Assembly: GCA_033721915.1 (NCBI GenBank)
Contig: JAWWAC010000002.1
Span: 95,499 to 159,498 of the forward strand
Direction: 5' to 3'
Length of the DNA: 64,000 bases
Source: REBR01 sp033721915
GTDB taxonomy: Bacteria; Pseudomonadota; Gammaproteobacteria; Pseudomonadales; Oleiphilaceae
The notes under the pieces are model-generated. The model ran no database searches. It saw only the letters and a program-made list of their open reading frames with translations, and was not told the DNA's origin. Below are positions 16,632 through 24,592 of this stretch, in pieces. The position numbers and the translations under genes were made by a program. Position 1 is the stretch's first letter; the number at the start of each line of letters is the position of its first letter.

Positions 16632-18620
16632 ATGTATGGAGCCAAAGACGAATCCGAAGGCCGCAACAACGGCGCGCCAGGAGAACCCGTAAAGATACTC
16701 GACGCAGCCATCCACCGCCTTGCCGAACGCAACGCCGTGGAAGGCGTATCGCCGGTATTCGAGGTGATCGAGGCGGCACAGGCCCTGATGTTCAGCCCTG
16801 AAGGGCTGGACGCACTCTACCAGCGCGTGCCAGCCATTGAGGCCGCCGGGTTCTTTGGCGGCAGCGACTGGGACTATCCCCAGACCCTGGTCCCCTCACT
16901 GGCGGTACGCACGGTGCGCCACGGGGAAGCGACTGCAACCCTGGTGGAAAGCCTGAGCCAGATTCGTCTGCTGGCGGTGGCCAAAGGCGACTACAGCCAC
17001 CCCTCCATCTCGGCGGAACACGCCCACCACTTTCTGGCTCAGGTCCTGGCCATGAACCTGGACCTGGTGGTCAGCGACCTGCAGGAGAGCGACCGGCTGC
17101 GGCCGGACAGACTCGGTTACGCCGTCCAGAACCTGCACCATTACCTGCTGCGGCACCTGGGTTACGAGAACCTGCTGGAACATCTGGTGGCGGAAGTCTG
17201 GCGGATTCTGGCGCAGCGCCCGGTCCAGGTGGAGGGTGTCAAACAGATGGTGACGCAGATTTCCGTCTGTCTGGAAAAGCCCGACGCACTGGGTGGCGAG
17301 GTGAGCGAAGACGCCCTGCAACTGACCCGCGCCGTGTTCAGTCCCAGTGAGGGTTGCCGTGAAGACCCCGGCCTGGATGTCTATGCCGAAAGACTGGCGG
17401 AGATGGACGACGCCACCCTGCTGCAGGAGGCCATCGCCTTTGCCCAGGCCATGCACAGTACCGGCCTGGTCTCGGCGTATATGCCGGTGTTCATTCGCTA
17501 CCTGCGTGGCCGCTGGAACGCGCTGATCCCCACGGCCCTGGGCCTGAGCCACACCGGGGCAGACGCCTTTCACTGCTACCCGGCACTGATCAATGCCCTG
17601 ATGGATGAGGCCCTGTTTCCCGAGACCAGCCAGTGTGCCTATGGCCTGGCCATGATGCTCGAACGGGGTATCCTGTACGTGCCTGCCGTGGCCCCTTCCC
17701 TGTGGCGTCAGATACGGCTGCCCCTCTGCGACGCGGCCGCTGAGAAGATTGCGGCCGTCTTTGGCAGCCGCCGTTCCCCGCAATGTTTCCTGCTCGCCGA
17801 CGTACTGAATGTACTCGGACGACCGCTGGGGGTGGGGCAGGGCAATTATCCCACCTGCCAGTCCACCCGTGCCCTGTCCATGTGGGCGTACAACATGCCG
17901 GCGGAACTGCTGCGGATGCTGGCCTGGGCGGCCCGGGACGACGAGGTGGTCATGCGCTTTGAGGGCGTGAGCATCTCCTCACGGGACCTGGGGACCGGCC
18001 TGGCCAGCGAGCCTCCGGTGGATGTGGACGCGGTGTCACTGCTGACCGTGCCGCACCTGGACCGCATCTATTTTGAAATGGGCCGGCGCAGCGCCGGGCG
18101 CGGTGAAGACCCCCACAAGTGGGTCAACGCCGAATTCCACGGCGACCATGTGGGCCACGGATTCCGCATCGCCGTGGACGTGTTCACCGGTGGCCTGAAA
18201 GACTTCGAAGGGTTTGTCCGCGACTTCTATGCCGCTTATCACCCCTATTACAACGGCAACATCCCCGTCATCAACCCGCAACCGGCCGGCATCGCGGTGA
18301 CCGACAGCGCCACCCGCTTTCTCGGCTGGCATGCCATCACCATCCAGCGGCTGGCCCTGGACAGTGACGAGGCCATGCGGGTGTACTTTTTCAACCCCAA
18401 CAACGACAGCGGGCAGAACTGGGGCCAGGGCATTGTCACCTCCACCCATGGCCACGGCGAACTCTACGGTGAGGCCTCGCTGCCGGTGGCCGAGTTCGTC
18501 TCGCGACTGTATTTATTCCACTTCGACCCCCTCGAAAAGGGAGAGCCGGGCACTATTCCGGCCAATGAAGTCAACCTGGCCATGCAACTGGCCCGGGAAA
18601 GCTGGGCCCTGGGGCGTTAG
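16632..18620 (+). CDS. Unrecognised 662-aa protein with a papain-like catalytic pattern
   Basis: I do not recognise the family. The protein lacks a signal peptide and membrane segments. Residues 1-380 are mostly helical in character. The C-terminal third shows the ordered residues of a papain-fold cysteine peptidase: Gln403 six residues before Cys409 (GQGNYPTCQST), His567 in GWHAITI, and Asn588 in YFFNPNN followed by a GQNWG stretch. In papain the oxyanion Gln is also six residues before the Cys, and the His and Asn follow in this order. A conserved-looking segment EFHGDHVGHGFRIAVDVF lies between. The start has a poor ribosome-binding site and may be wrong. It stands alone in the accessory block. 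The enzymatic assignment is inference from residue spacing only. Confidence 0.6.
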   Translation: MYGAKDESEGRNNGAPGEPVKILDAAIHRLAERNAVEGVSPVFEVIEAAQALMFSPEGLDALYQRVPAIEAAGFFGGSDWDYPQTLVPSLAVRTVRHGEATATLVESLSQIRLLAVAKGDYSHPSISAEHAHHFLAQVLAMNLDLVVSDLQESDRLRPDRLGYAVQNLHHYLLRHLGYENLLEHLVAEVWRILAQRPVQVEGVKQMVTQISVCLEKPDALGGEVSEDALQLTRAVFSPSEGCREDPGLDVYAERLAEMDDATLLQEAIAFAQAMHSTGLVSAYMPVFIRYLRGRWNALIPTALGLSHTGADAFHCYPALINALMDEALFPETSQCAYGLAMMLERGILYVPAVAPSLWRQIRLPLCDAAAEKIAAVFGSRRSPQCFLLADVLNVLGRPLGVGQGNYPTCQSTRALSMWAYNMPAELLRMLAWAARDDEVVMRFEGVSISSRDLGTGLASEPPVDVDAVSLLTVPHLDRIYFEMGRRSAGRGEDPHKWVNAEFHGDHVGHGFRIAVDVFTGGLKDFEGFVRDFYAAYHPYYNGNIPVINPQPAGIAVTDSATRFLGWHAITIQRLALDSDEAMRVYFFNPNNDSGQNWGQGIVTSTHGHGELYGEASLPVAEFVSRLYLFHFDPLEKGEPGTIPANEVNLAMQLARESWALGR

Positions 18621-18809
18621 CTCGTGTCCCGCCTGGGTATTCCCACGAGCGGGCCTCAGGCCCAAGCCACGGCCTCCCCCTGAAGCGACGGTGTAACACC
18701 CCACAACACACCGCCGCTCAAGGACGCAAAACAAAGCGGCATTAAACACGATTTAACAATCTCAAGAGCTAGCATGGTACCGACACTGTCAACCAATCGG
18801 TGCTAAATC

Positions 18810-19310
18810 ATGCTGTATGACACCCAAACCTCACCACGCCAATGGCTCTGGCTCCTCCTGAGCGCCCCATTCATTCTGTCCGGATGTATCGATAGCGGAA
18901 GCCGCTCAACACTGGACGGCGACGGACAAAGCGCCGACACCACAGTGAGCACGCAAAACAACAGAAACCCCAAAGCCGATGAACAAAGAAACGACAGCTC
19001 CAGGAAGGATGGAGAGCAGGACGATGGATCCACTGCCGTGGAAAACGTGGCCCTTCTCAGCTGGCAGGCTCCCAGCCACCGCAATAATGGTGAAAGCCTC
19101 TATCCCGCTGACATCAAGGAGTACCGGATCCGCTACGGCACAACCCGGGAGCTCCTGGACCTCGCGGTGACGGTCCCGTCCGATGGCACCCTCGACATGG
19201 AACACCGCATTGAGGACCTGGAAGCCGGCGAATGGTTCTTCACCATCCAGGCCGTGGACTACAACGAGAACATCAGCAACCAGGCCGCCCTGGTCAGCAA
19301 AACCCTCTGA
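18810..19310 (+). CDS. Lipoprotein with a fibronectin type III-like domain
   Basis: Protein of 166 aa. The signal peptide ends in the lipobox LSGC (Cys near residue 26), predicting lipidation by Lgt/LspA. A polar low-complexity linker follows (about residues 28-75). The C-terminal domain (about 80-166) has ALLSWQAPSHRNNGE, EYRIRYGT and TIQAVDYNENIS, matching the strands of a fibronectin type III fold. The family is common in marine gammaproteobacteria and probably mediates surface contacts, but no partner is visible. Confidence 0.78.
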   Translation: MLYDTQTSPRQWLWLLLSAPFILSGCIDSGSRSTLDGDGQSADTTVSTQNNRNPKADEQRNDSSRKDGEQDDGSTAVENVALLSWQAPSHRNNGESLYPADIKEYRIRYGTTRELLDLAVTVPSDGTLDMEHRIEDLEAGEWFFTIQAVDYNENISNQAALVSKTL

Positions 19311-19507
19311 TCAGCGACTGTCTGAACCCTTCCGTGGCCGGCAACAGAGGGGAGCGGCTCTTTTGGCCTCGCAGCGGGTTACCATACGGACCCCTTGGTC
19401 CTGTACTGCGGCTGGCGTCGTAGTAGACTCTGGTGTGACAATGATCCGGTCCAGACACAAACCACATCGCCGGGGCAGGCCCGATCAGGCCCCATAAGGA
19501 GTTTGGT

Positions 19508-20344
19508 ATGACGCGGAAGATGGCATTTGCAGTGACGGCAGCCTTAGCGGTGCTGATGGCCGGTTATGCCCATGGGGAGAACGACACCCCGGACATGCAT
19601 GAGCCCACGGCCGAGAAACTGGAGCAGGCCCTGGCCGGCGAGCATCGCAGTGAGCGCAACAAGGCGCGGGATCAGTACCGTCACCCCAAAGAGACACTGG
19701 CCTTTTTCGGGCTGCGCCATGACATGACGGTGGTGGAGATACTGCCCGGCAGCGGCTGGTACACGCAAGTGCTGGCGCCGGTACTGCGGGAAGAAGGCCA
19801 GCTGTACGCCGCGCACTTCTCACCCGACAGCGAAGTGGATTTTTACCGCCGCATGCTGGCGGACTACCGCGACAAACTGGCCGCGCACCCCGACGTCTAT
19901 GACCAGGTCAAGATCACCGTCCTGGCGCCACCGGAACACACGGAGATCGCCCCACCGGAATCCGCCGACCGGGTACTGACCTTCCGCAGCGTACACAACT
20001 GGATTCGCAACGGCGTGGCCGAAGAGGCCTTTGCCGCCATGGCCCGGGCGCTCAAACCCGGTGGCGTGCTGGGCGTGGTTCAGCACCGCGCCGGCGACGA
20101 CATGCCCCCTGAGTCCGAGGTCCGCAACGGCTACGTCCATGAGGACACAGTCATCGAACTGGCGGAAAGCGCCGGACTGCGCCTGGACGCCCGCTCCGAG
20201 ATCAACGCCAACCCAGACGACACCCGCGACCACCCCGAAGGCGTCTGGACCCTGCCACCGACCCTGCGACTGGGGGAGAAGGACCGTGAGCGCTATCTGG
20301 AAATCGGCGAGAGTGACCGTATGACACTGCGGTTTATCAAGTAG
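19508..20344 (+). CDS. Exported class I SAM-dependent methyltransferase-like protein
   Basis: Protein of 278 aa with a cleavable signal peptide (about residues 1-23) and a Rossmann-type methyltransferase core: VVEILPGSGWYTQVLAP (motif I, about 75-91) and LKPGGVLGVVQHR (motif IV/V region). AAGGAG precedes the ATG. This export-type family occurs in several proteobacteria. Why a SAM-dependent enzyme should be periplasmic is not explained, and it may have lost methyltransferase activity. Confidence 0.78.
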   Translation: MTRKMAFAVTAALAVLMAGYAHGENDTPDMHEPTAEKLEQALAGEHRSERNKARDQYRHPKETLAFFGLRHDMTVVEILPGSGWYTQVLAPVLREEGQLYAAHFSPDSEVDFYRRMLADYRDKLAAHPDVYDQVKITVLAPPEHTEIAPPESADRVLTFRSVHNWIRNGVAEEAFAAMARALKPGGVLGVVQHRAGDDMPPESEVRNGYVHEDTVIELAESAGLRLDARSEINANPDDTRDHPEGVWTLPPTLRLGEKDRERYLEIGESDRMTLRFIK

Positions 20345-20406
20345 CTCGCGGAGCTATTCCGGACCAGAGGGGCCAGAGTCACGGGTCCCGGCCTGCCCCA
20401 CTCCGG

Positions 20407-20805
20407 TCACGACTCCAGCGTGGGCACCAGCCTGGAATCCTCCACCGCCGCCGTGCGGTGGTGAACGATGGCCTTGTAATCGGGGCTCTCCACCATCGCC
20501 AGGAAAGCCTCCAGCGAGGGGTAGCGCACCAGCAACACCTCATCCCATGACTCCTCCTCGGGCCCAATCAGGGTCCCGGTGGGCTGACCCGACCAGACCA
20601 GCTCACCCCCGGCCTTATAAATGCAGCGGATCGCACCACGCCCGTATTCCCGGTAAGCCTCGGCGCCGCTGACACCGGTCCGCCGGTCCTCGTATTCAGC
20701 CTGGCCACGAAACTTCAGCAGGTTGAGCATCACCACAGGCTGGCCTTTGGGTGTCGCGGACAGGACATCGGAAATGGCTTTGCGGGTGGGGTTGACGGTT
20801 TTCAT
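20407..20805 (-). CDS. DUF1330 family protein
   Basis: Small dimeric alpha/beta-barrel type protein of 132 aa. Visible elements are VVMLNLLKFRGQAEYED, a GAEAYREYGRGA segment and VLLVRYPSLEAFLAMVESPDYKA, the ferredoxin-like core of this family. Function unknown; related folds bind small metabolites or act as monooxygenases. Single gene, facing away from the brnTA module. Confidence 0.75.
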   Translation of the reverse strand: MKTVNPTRKAISDVLSATPKGQPVVMLNLLKFRGQAEYEDRRTGVSGAEAYREYGRGAIRCIYKAGGELVWSGQPTGTLIGPEEESWDEVLLVRYPSLEAFLAMVESPDYKAIVHHRTAAVEDSRLVPTLES

Positions 20806-20946
20806 GGGAGCACTCTCCGGTTTGTTGTTCTGCTTGCATAATGCGCGCCCCCGGAACAGAGCCGAAGGCGCGATGGGAAGGGCGTCGCCTTACCTGCACT
20901 GGTGACCACCTGTTGGCGCCTTCGTATATGCTGATAATGTACTTTT

Positions 20947-21258
20947 ATGGTCAATTGGGCACAAGTTACTGGCTTTGACTGGGACCAGGGTAACTCCCGA
21001 AAAAAAGCGGAGAAACACGGCGTAAACCAGTCCGAAGCGGAAGAAATATTCTTTAATGAGCCGCTTCTGGTGCTGGAGGACGCCAGACACAGCCAGATTG
21101 AGGCCCGTTTTCATGCGCTTGGTAAAACCGATGAGGAAAGATTACTCCACATCACGTTCACACTGAGCCAGAACGGTACACTGATTCGCGTGATTTCCGC
21201 TCGCGACATGCACCGTAAAGAGAGGGCTGTTTATGAGCCAACAAAAAAAGATACCTGA
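20947..21258 (+). CDS. brnT: BrnT-family ribonuclease toxin
   Basis: Toxin of 103 aa with the BrnT signature FDWDQGNSRKKAEKHGV near the N-terminus, then EAEEIFFNEP and ISARDMHRKERAVYE, the RelE-like fold with the conserved R-x-x-H/K-x-x-E-R pattern. BrnT cleaves RNA and is neutralised by BrnA. It overlaps brnA by 26 nt and precedes it, the normal order for this type II module. First module of the toxin-antitoxin cluster at 20.9-25.2 kb. Confidence 0.85.
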   Translation: MVNWAQVTGFDWDQGNSRKKAEKHGVNQSEAEEIFFNEPLLVLEDARHSQIEARFHALGKTDEERLLHITFTLSQNGTLIRVISARDMHRKERAVYEPTKKDT

Positions 21259-21556
21259 ATTCAAAACCGAAGCAGAAGAGCGGGAGTTCTGGGAAACCCA
21301 TGATTCCGCCGACTACCTGGACTGGAGTCAGGCCAAGTCACCCTCGTTACCGAAGCTGAAACCCTCAACCAGGACGATCTCACTCCGGCTGCCAGAACCC
21401 CTGCTTGATCGGATCAAAATTGAAGCCAACAAGCGGGATATGCCCTATCAGTCGCTGATCAAGGCTTGGCTTGCGGCTAATGTGAACGACAGCCGTCGCA
21501 CTGGAAGGGTTAACGCTGCCAACACGGGCAGCACTCGAGTGGAGGCGAGGCCGTAA
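21233..21556 (+). CDS. brnA: BrnA-family antitoxin
   Basis: Antitoxin of 107 aa. The N-terminal region EREFWETHDSADYLDW contacts the toxin, and the C-terminal ribbon-helix-helix (STRTISLRLPEPLLDRIKIEANKRDM) binds DNA for autoregulation. A normal BrnA would end soon after IKAWLAANV. The last 25 or so residues are translated from sequence resembling a degraded integron attC site (see findings), so the tail is probably a readthrough extension. Confidence 0.82.
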   Translation: MSQQKKIPEFKTEAEEREFWETHDSADYLDWSQAKSPSLPKLKPSTRTISLRLPEPLLDRIKIEANKRDMPYQSLIKAWLAANVNDSRRTGRVNAANTGSTRVEARP

Positions 21557-21592
21557 CGGAAAAGCTGTCGCAGTGCTTGGCCTGGCTAGGGC
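21508..21592 (+). other. Degenerate attC-like stem after brnTA
   Basis: GCCAACACGGGCAGC (21518-21532) pairs with GCTGTCGCAGTGCTTGGC (21564-21581) if a few bases bulge from the right strand, as in integron attC sites. GGTTAAC at the left end and GGCTAGGGC at the right end are near matches to the R'' and R' core boxes. The top of the stem is a GGAGGCGAGGCC loop that recurs at 23847. Confidence 0.3.
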
Positions 21593-21606
21593 TAGCGCGG
21601 TATAGT

Positions 21607-21625
21607 TGTACGGAGTTTCCGTACA
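21607..21625. promoter_or_regulatory. Palindromic operator of the first yefM-yoeB module
   Basis: TGTACGGA (21607-21614) and TCCGTACA (21618-21625) form a perfect 8-bp inverted repeat with a 3-nt spacer, 13 nt before the yefM start. TGTAC-containing palindromes are the known binding sites of YefM in E. coli. Confidence 0.65.
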
Positions 21626-21638
21626 CAATGGTGAAGTC

Positions 21639-21911
21639 ATGGACATAATCAGTGTCAACAAATTCAGGGACAACCTGAAAAGCGTTGTAGAGCAAGTCAT
21701 TAGCAAACACGAACCCCTGAAGGTGACGCGTCGTGCTGGTGAGGCTTTCGTGGTTATGAGTGCTGAGGACTGGGAAAGGGAGCAGGAAACCCTGTATGTG
21801 CTTCAGAACCAGGACCTGATGCAACAGATTGCGGCCTCCCTCGACACCCACAGCCGTGGCCAGGGATACACACCTGATGATGAGCAGATGAATGAGATCA
21901 CTGGTATTTGA
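21639..21911 (+). CDS. yefM: YefM/Phd-family antitoxin, module 1
   Basis: Antitoxin of 90 aa. The N-terminal DNA-binding part contains VNKFRDNLKSVVEQVISKHEPLKVT and GEAFVVMSAEDWE, the Phd/YefM fold; the C-terminal helix (ETLYVLQNQDLMQQI) wraps the toxin. The ATG at 21639 follows the operator; the in-frame start at 21606 would place the operator inside the gene. Overlaps yoeB by 20 nt. Confidence 0.85.
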   Translation: MDIISVNKFRDNLKSVVEQVISKHEPLKVTRRAGEAFVVMSAEDWEREQETLYVLQNQDLMQQIAASLDTHSRGQGYTPDDEQMNEITGI

Positions 21912-22164
21912 GGGCGGCACCTGGGAAGCCTATGAAAAGATGCGCGAGACCGACAAGAGGCTGCACAAAGCACTCTGCAAACTGCTGAAAGAAATGCTCC
22001 GCTCGGAAGACCCATCCACTGGTATGGGCAAACCTGAGCCACTCAAACACAACTTATCAGGCCTCTGGTCAAGACGCATCTCACAGAAGGACAGGCTCAT
22101 ATACCGGTTCGACGACAAGGCCATTTATATTTTCGCCATTGGAGGGCACTACGACCAGCCCTGA
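21892..22164 (+). CDS. yoeB: YoeB-family mRNA interferase toxin, module 1
   Basis: Toxin of 90 aa that cleaves mRNA on the ribosome. Signatures: TWEAYEKMRETDKRLHK, GKPEPLKHNLSGLWSRRIS and RLIYRFDDKAIYIFAIGGHYD, with the catalytic Glu/Arg/His region and the terminal His-Tyr. Full length. It shares only the family motifs with the second YoeB at 24973, so the two are separate acquisitions, not a recent duplication. Confidence 0.88.
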   Translation: MRSLVFEGGTWEAYEKMRETDKRLHKALCKLLKEMLRSEDPSTGMGKPEPLKHNLSGLWSRRISQKDRLIYRFDDKAIYIFAIGGHYDQP

Positions 22165-22223
22165 CGCCAGAGCGCACCGGCGGACGTTAGTGCGTTGAAC
22201 TCGACAGGCCTGTTATGCACACA

Positions 22224-23183
22224 TCAATCGGCCCTTGGGCTCAGACACGGGGCGTCCGAGTTCTTTAAACATTCAAGGCTCTTCAGGAAATCCAGCTCGC
22301 AGCTTATGACTTCGCTGAAGACGGGTTCAAAGTAGGGTTCAAAGTGGTTTGCTTTCACCGTTGCCACCCTGATGTGGGAGTTATTCACCCTGCGGATAAC
22401 CGACTCGATAAAAGGGGCAACCGTATCGTCGGTCGCTCCCAGTATCAGGGCCGGGACTTTGATATCCTTCAATCGCTTGAGAGGACGGTAGGGGGCCATT
22501 GTCAGCAACGAGCGGGCAGCAACACGGTTGTCGTACTTGCGCCCGAGACTGCGCTCCGCCAGTTGCAGCGCCTTGTTCGCATCATCCCGATCCATTGAGG
22601 AAAAGACCCCGGGCGCACTGACAACCGGAATATAGTGCGGCCGTCCCGGTTTCATCCAATCGACCAGCCCCCAGAGGGCGAACCGCATCAAACGCACCGG
22701 TGGCACTGCCTGCACCGCCGCCATGCCATCCAGCATGGGAACCTGGGCGATCACCCCGGCCAGCTCCGGGTGATCCGCAGCCAGATCGACTGCATGGCCT
22801 CCTCCGAACGAAGACCCCCAAACCACGATCCGGTCGGGATCAACGCCCGGCCGGGACTTCAGAAAAGCCAGGGCGGCCTCGGCGTCCCACAGACGCTGGC
22901 GGGCAGAAATGATTTGCCGCGGAAGCCCGGCACTGTCCCCCCAACCGCGGTAATCAAAGGTCATCACCACATACCCGGCCCGGGTGAACTCTTCGTAAAA
23001 CGACACCGTCAGTGAGTCCTGGACACCTCCCCATCCATGGACCATCAGAATGGCTGGCATGGATTCCCGGCGGTCACTCACAGGTCGGTGGAGTGTGGCG
23101 GCGCACCAGGTACCTCTGGAATAAAACCCTGTTCGTTCACTATCGCAAGTAAGGTCCTCGGGGCTGTATCTCAGTGTTTCCAT
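22224..23183 (-). CDS. Alpha/beta hydrolase (dienelactone hydrolase/acyl-esterase type)
   Basis: Enzyme of 319 aa with MVHGWGG (oxyanion region), the nucleophile elbow GSSFGGGHA (Ser near residue 130), an acid in LGATDDTVAP and the catalytic His in KANHFEPYF. The ATG at 23183 starts the conserved fold; a longer in-frame start at 23240 would overlap the operators. Two near-identical 19-bp palindromes lie 25-76 nt upstream, implying control by a dimeric repressor not encoded next door. Substrate unknown. Confidence 0.8.
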   Translation of the reverse strand: METLRYSPEDLTCDSERTGFYSRGTWCAATLHRPVSDRRESMPAILMVHGWGGVQDSLTVSFYEEFTRAGYVVMTFDYRGWGDSAGLPRQIISARQRLWDAEAALAFLKSRPGVDPDRIVVWGSSFGGGHAVDLAADHPELAGVIAQVPMLDGMAAVQAVPPVRLMRFALWGLVDWMKPGRPHYIPVVSAPGVFSSMDRDDANKALQLAERSLGRKYDNRVAARSLLTMAPYRPLKRLKDIKVPALILGATDDTVAPFIESVIRRVNNSHIRVATVKANHFEPYFEPVFSEVISCELDFLKSLECLKNSDAPCLSPRAD

Positions 23184-23207
23184 GGTGCGGCTCTCCGGGT
23201 AGAATTT

Positions 23208-23259
23208 TCTTGTATAGCATTCAAGAAACAACCTTATCACTCTTGAATATCATTCAAGA
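23208..23259. promoter_or_regulatory. Tandem 19-bp palindromic operators upstream of the hydrolase
   Basis: TCTTGAATATCATTCAAGA (23241-23259) is a perfect palindrome with 8-bp arms and a 3-nt spacer. TCTTGTATAGCATTCAAGA (23208-23226) is the same site with one arm mismatch. Centres are 33 bp apart, about three helical turns, so two dimers would bind the same face. The form is typical of TetR- or ArsR-type operators. Confidence 0.65.
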
Positions 23260-23359
23260 ATGACCCGAATGACTTCGTGAGCCGGCACATTGGCCAGGAA
23301 CAAGCGCTGATTCGAATACTTGCCCCTGTTGGGGGCAGGTCAATCGGTCCGGAACAGAC

Positions 23360-23800
23360 TTAATGGCTTTGTTGCACGGTCCAAGACTCACGCAACGGAC
23401 CAATAACGTCCGCAACTGTTTCAAACGCAGCTTCTCTGGAACAACGGTAATGATCCCTGGCCCAATCCAAAACAATAGGACCTCGAATTTGTGAAGCATG
23501 GTGAGGAAAGTCCTCCAGGTATTCCTCCGTCAGAGCCACGCCTCTTGGGAAAATATGAAAATGCAGTTGAGACTGCTCTTCCCCAAACTGAGCGCAGTAG
23601 ATGCGCAAGGGATTCACGGTTTCTTTCACCAGCCTGGTAACGTTGGCCAACAGAGGGCCAAGGTTCTCAACCGATTGACTGGGCAAAGCATCCAGCGATT
23701 GGACCGCAGCTAAGGGGGTGACGATCAAGTAGCCAGGCACTGAACAGGAGTCACAGTGCTCAATCACGAAATCTTCTGATCGGCCAATCTCAAAATTCAT
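23360..23800 (-). CDS. HIT-family nucleotide-binding protein
   Basis: Protein of 146 aa with a histidine-triad-like motif HFHIF (residues 80-84) in QSQLHFHIFPRG. The first two His, including the middle one used as nucleophile in HINT/Fhit enzymes, are kept; the third position is Phe84. The N-terminal CDSCSVPGYLIVTP segment resembles the strand that binds the nucleotide base. Small HIT proteins are common integron-cassette cargo, and this gene lies among toxin-antitoxin modules. Substrate unknown. Confidence 0.75.
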   Translation of the reverse strand: MNFEIGRSEDFVIEHCDSCSVPGYLIVTPLAAVQSLDALPSQSVENLGPLLANVTRLVKETVNPLRIYCAQFGEEQSQLHFHIFPRGVALTEEYLEDFPHHASQIRGPIVLDWARDHYRCSREAAFETVADVIGPLRESWTVQQSH

Positions 23801-23846
23801 CAGTCCCTACTCGTGCAATACTGCTCAGCACATGCGGTTTTTGGAA

Positions 23847-23871
23847 TGGAGGCGAAGCCGCAATGAAAAAG
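23847..23871. repeat. 25-bp repeat shared with the sequence after brnA
   Basis: The 25 bp here and at 21540-21564 match at 21 positions (TGGAGGCGAnGCCG core, then AAAAG). Both lie in intergenic positions next to toxin-antitoxin modules. This core resembles the loop segment of some integron attC sites. Confidence 0.5.
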
Positions 23872-23934
23872 ACGTTGCGTAACTAGCCTCGTCCGGCAAC
23901 TGCGACACGCTTCTGATGATTGTGGCTTTGTGCA

Positions 23935-24234
23935 TCAAAAGCCCAAAAACAGCATGTCCAACGCCGCGGAGATTTCATCCTGCTGCTCAGCAAGGCTACA
24001 AACGCCAGAACGCAATTCGCCTTCGGGTACAGCAGCCATGTACTGAGTGGCCATTACTAGCTCCTGATCCTCAATGCTAAATACAGGATTTAGCCGCTGG
24101 GCAGGGAAGGGCGCTGAGGATTTTGGCAACAGCGGGACGACAACTCGGGTGTTCAAGCCGCTGAGAAGGTCTGACTGAACGTCCAGCAGATAGCCGGCCC
24201 CACCATCATTTTCGAAGATATCGAAACGGGCCAT
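23935..24234 (-). CDS. ccdB: CcdB-family DNA gyrase poison toxin
   Basis: Toxin of 99 aa with the CcdB fold (ARFDIFENDGGAGYLLDVQSDLL, NTRVVVPLLP, LNPVFSIEDQELVMATQYMAA). It ends EISAALDMLFLGF, matching the C-terminal helix (ending W-G-I/F) that enters the gyrase A subunit. The start overlaps the ccdA stop by one base. In chromosomal integrons CcdB modules stabilise cassette arrays; an attC lies 5' of this operon. Confidence 0.87.
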   Translation of the reverse strand: MARFDIFENDGGAGYLLDVQSDLLSGLNTRVVVPLLPKSSAPFPAQRLNPVFSIEDQELVMATQYMAAVPEGELRSGVCSLAEQQDEISAALDMLFLGF

Positions 24235-24479
24235 CAGAACTTCCGGTGCCGTGCGAGAGGCAAACCATTAGCCTCAACGTAAGCGTTCGAACTTGCCAGG
24301 GCTCTGGCATTTTCTTTCAGCCACTTCTCCTGCTTATGCAGTTTCACAGCCTCCGCGATCCCCGCCTCTGCGGACCGTGAGACATTGATTCCCAGGCCTT
24401 TTGCCTCTTTGAGAAGAGCACTATCCAGCGATAGGTTCGTTGGCTTTCGGGTGGATTTGGCAACTTCAGCAGCTTGCAT
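24234..24479 (-). CDS. ccdA: CcdA-family antitoxin
   Basis: Antitoxin of 81 aa. Ribbon-helix-helix N-terminus (KPTNLSLDSALLKEAKGLGINVS) followed by the toxin-wrapping C-terminal region (KWLKENARALASSNAYVEANGLPL). It precedes ccdB in the normal order and is coupled to it by a TGATG junction. Promoter in a separate entry. Confidence 0.87.
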   Translation of the reverse strand: MQAAEVAKSTRKPTNLSLDSALLKEAKGLGINVSRSAEAGIAEAVKLHKQEKWLKENARALASSNAYVEANGLPLARHRKF

Positions 24480-24509
24480 GGTTCAGCCCTCATGCGGAAC
24501 GATGCGTCC

Positions 24510-24538
24510 ATAATATGCGCATGTTATTTGCACATCAA
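24510..24538 (-). promoter_or_regulatory. Predicted ccdAB promoter
   Basis: Reading leftwards, TTGATG (24538-24533) and TATTAT (24515-24510) are spaced by exactly 17 nt, 31 nt upstream of the ccdA ATG. The spacer contains TGTGCA and TGCGCA half-sites that could be the autoregulatory operator. Confidence 0.6.
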
Positions 24539-24592
24539 GTTTGCGCGGCGGCAGATCTTTTCGCTGACGTAAGGTAATCCCCTGATTCAGTG

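Noticed and set aside
22165..22223. ACAGGCCTGT palindrome and GTTATGC as another attC
   Set aside because: No pairing R'' box or arms with extrahelical bases could be built around it.
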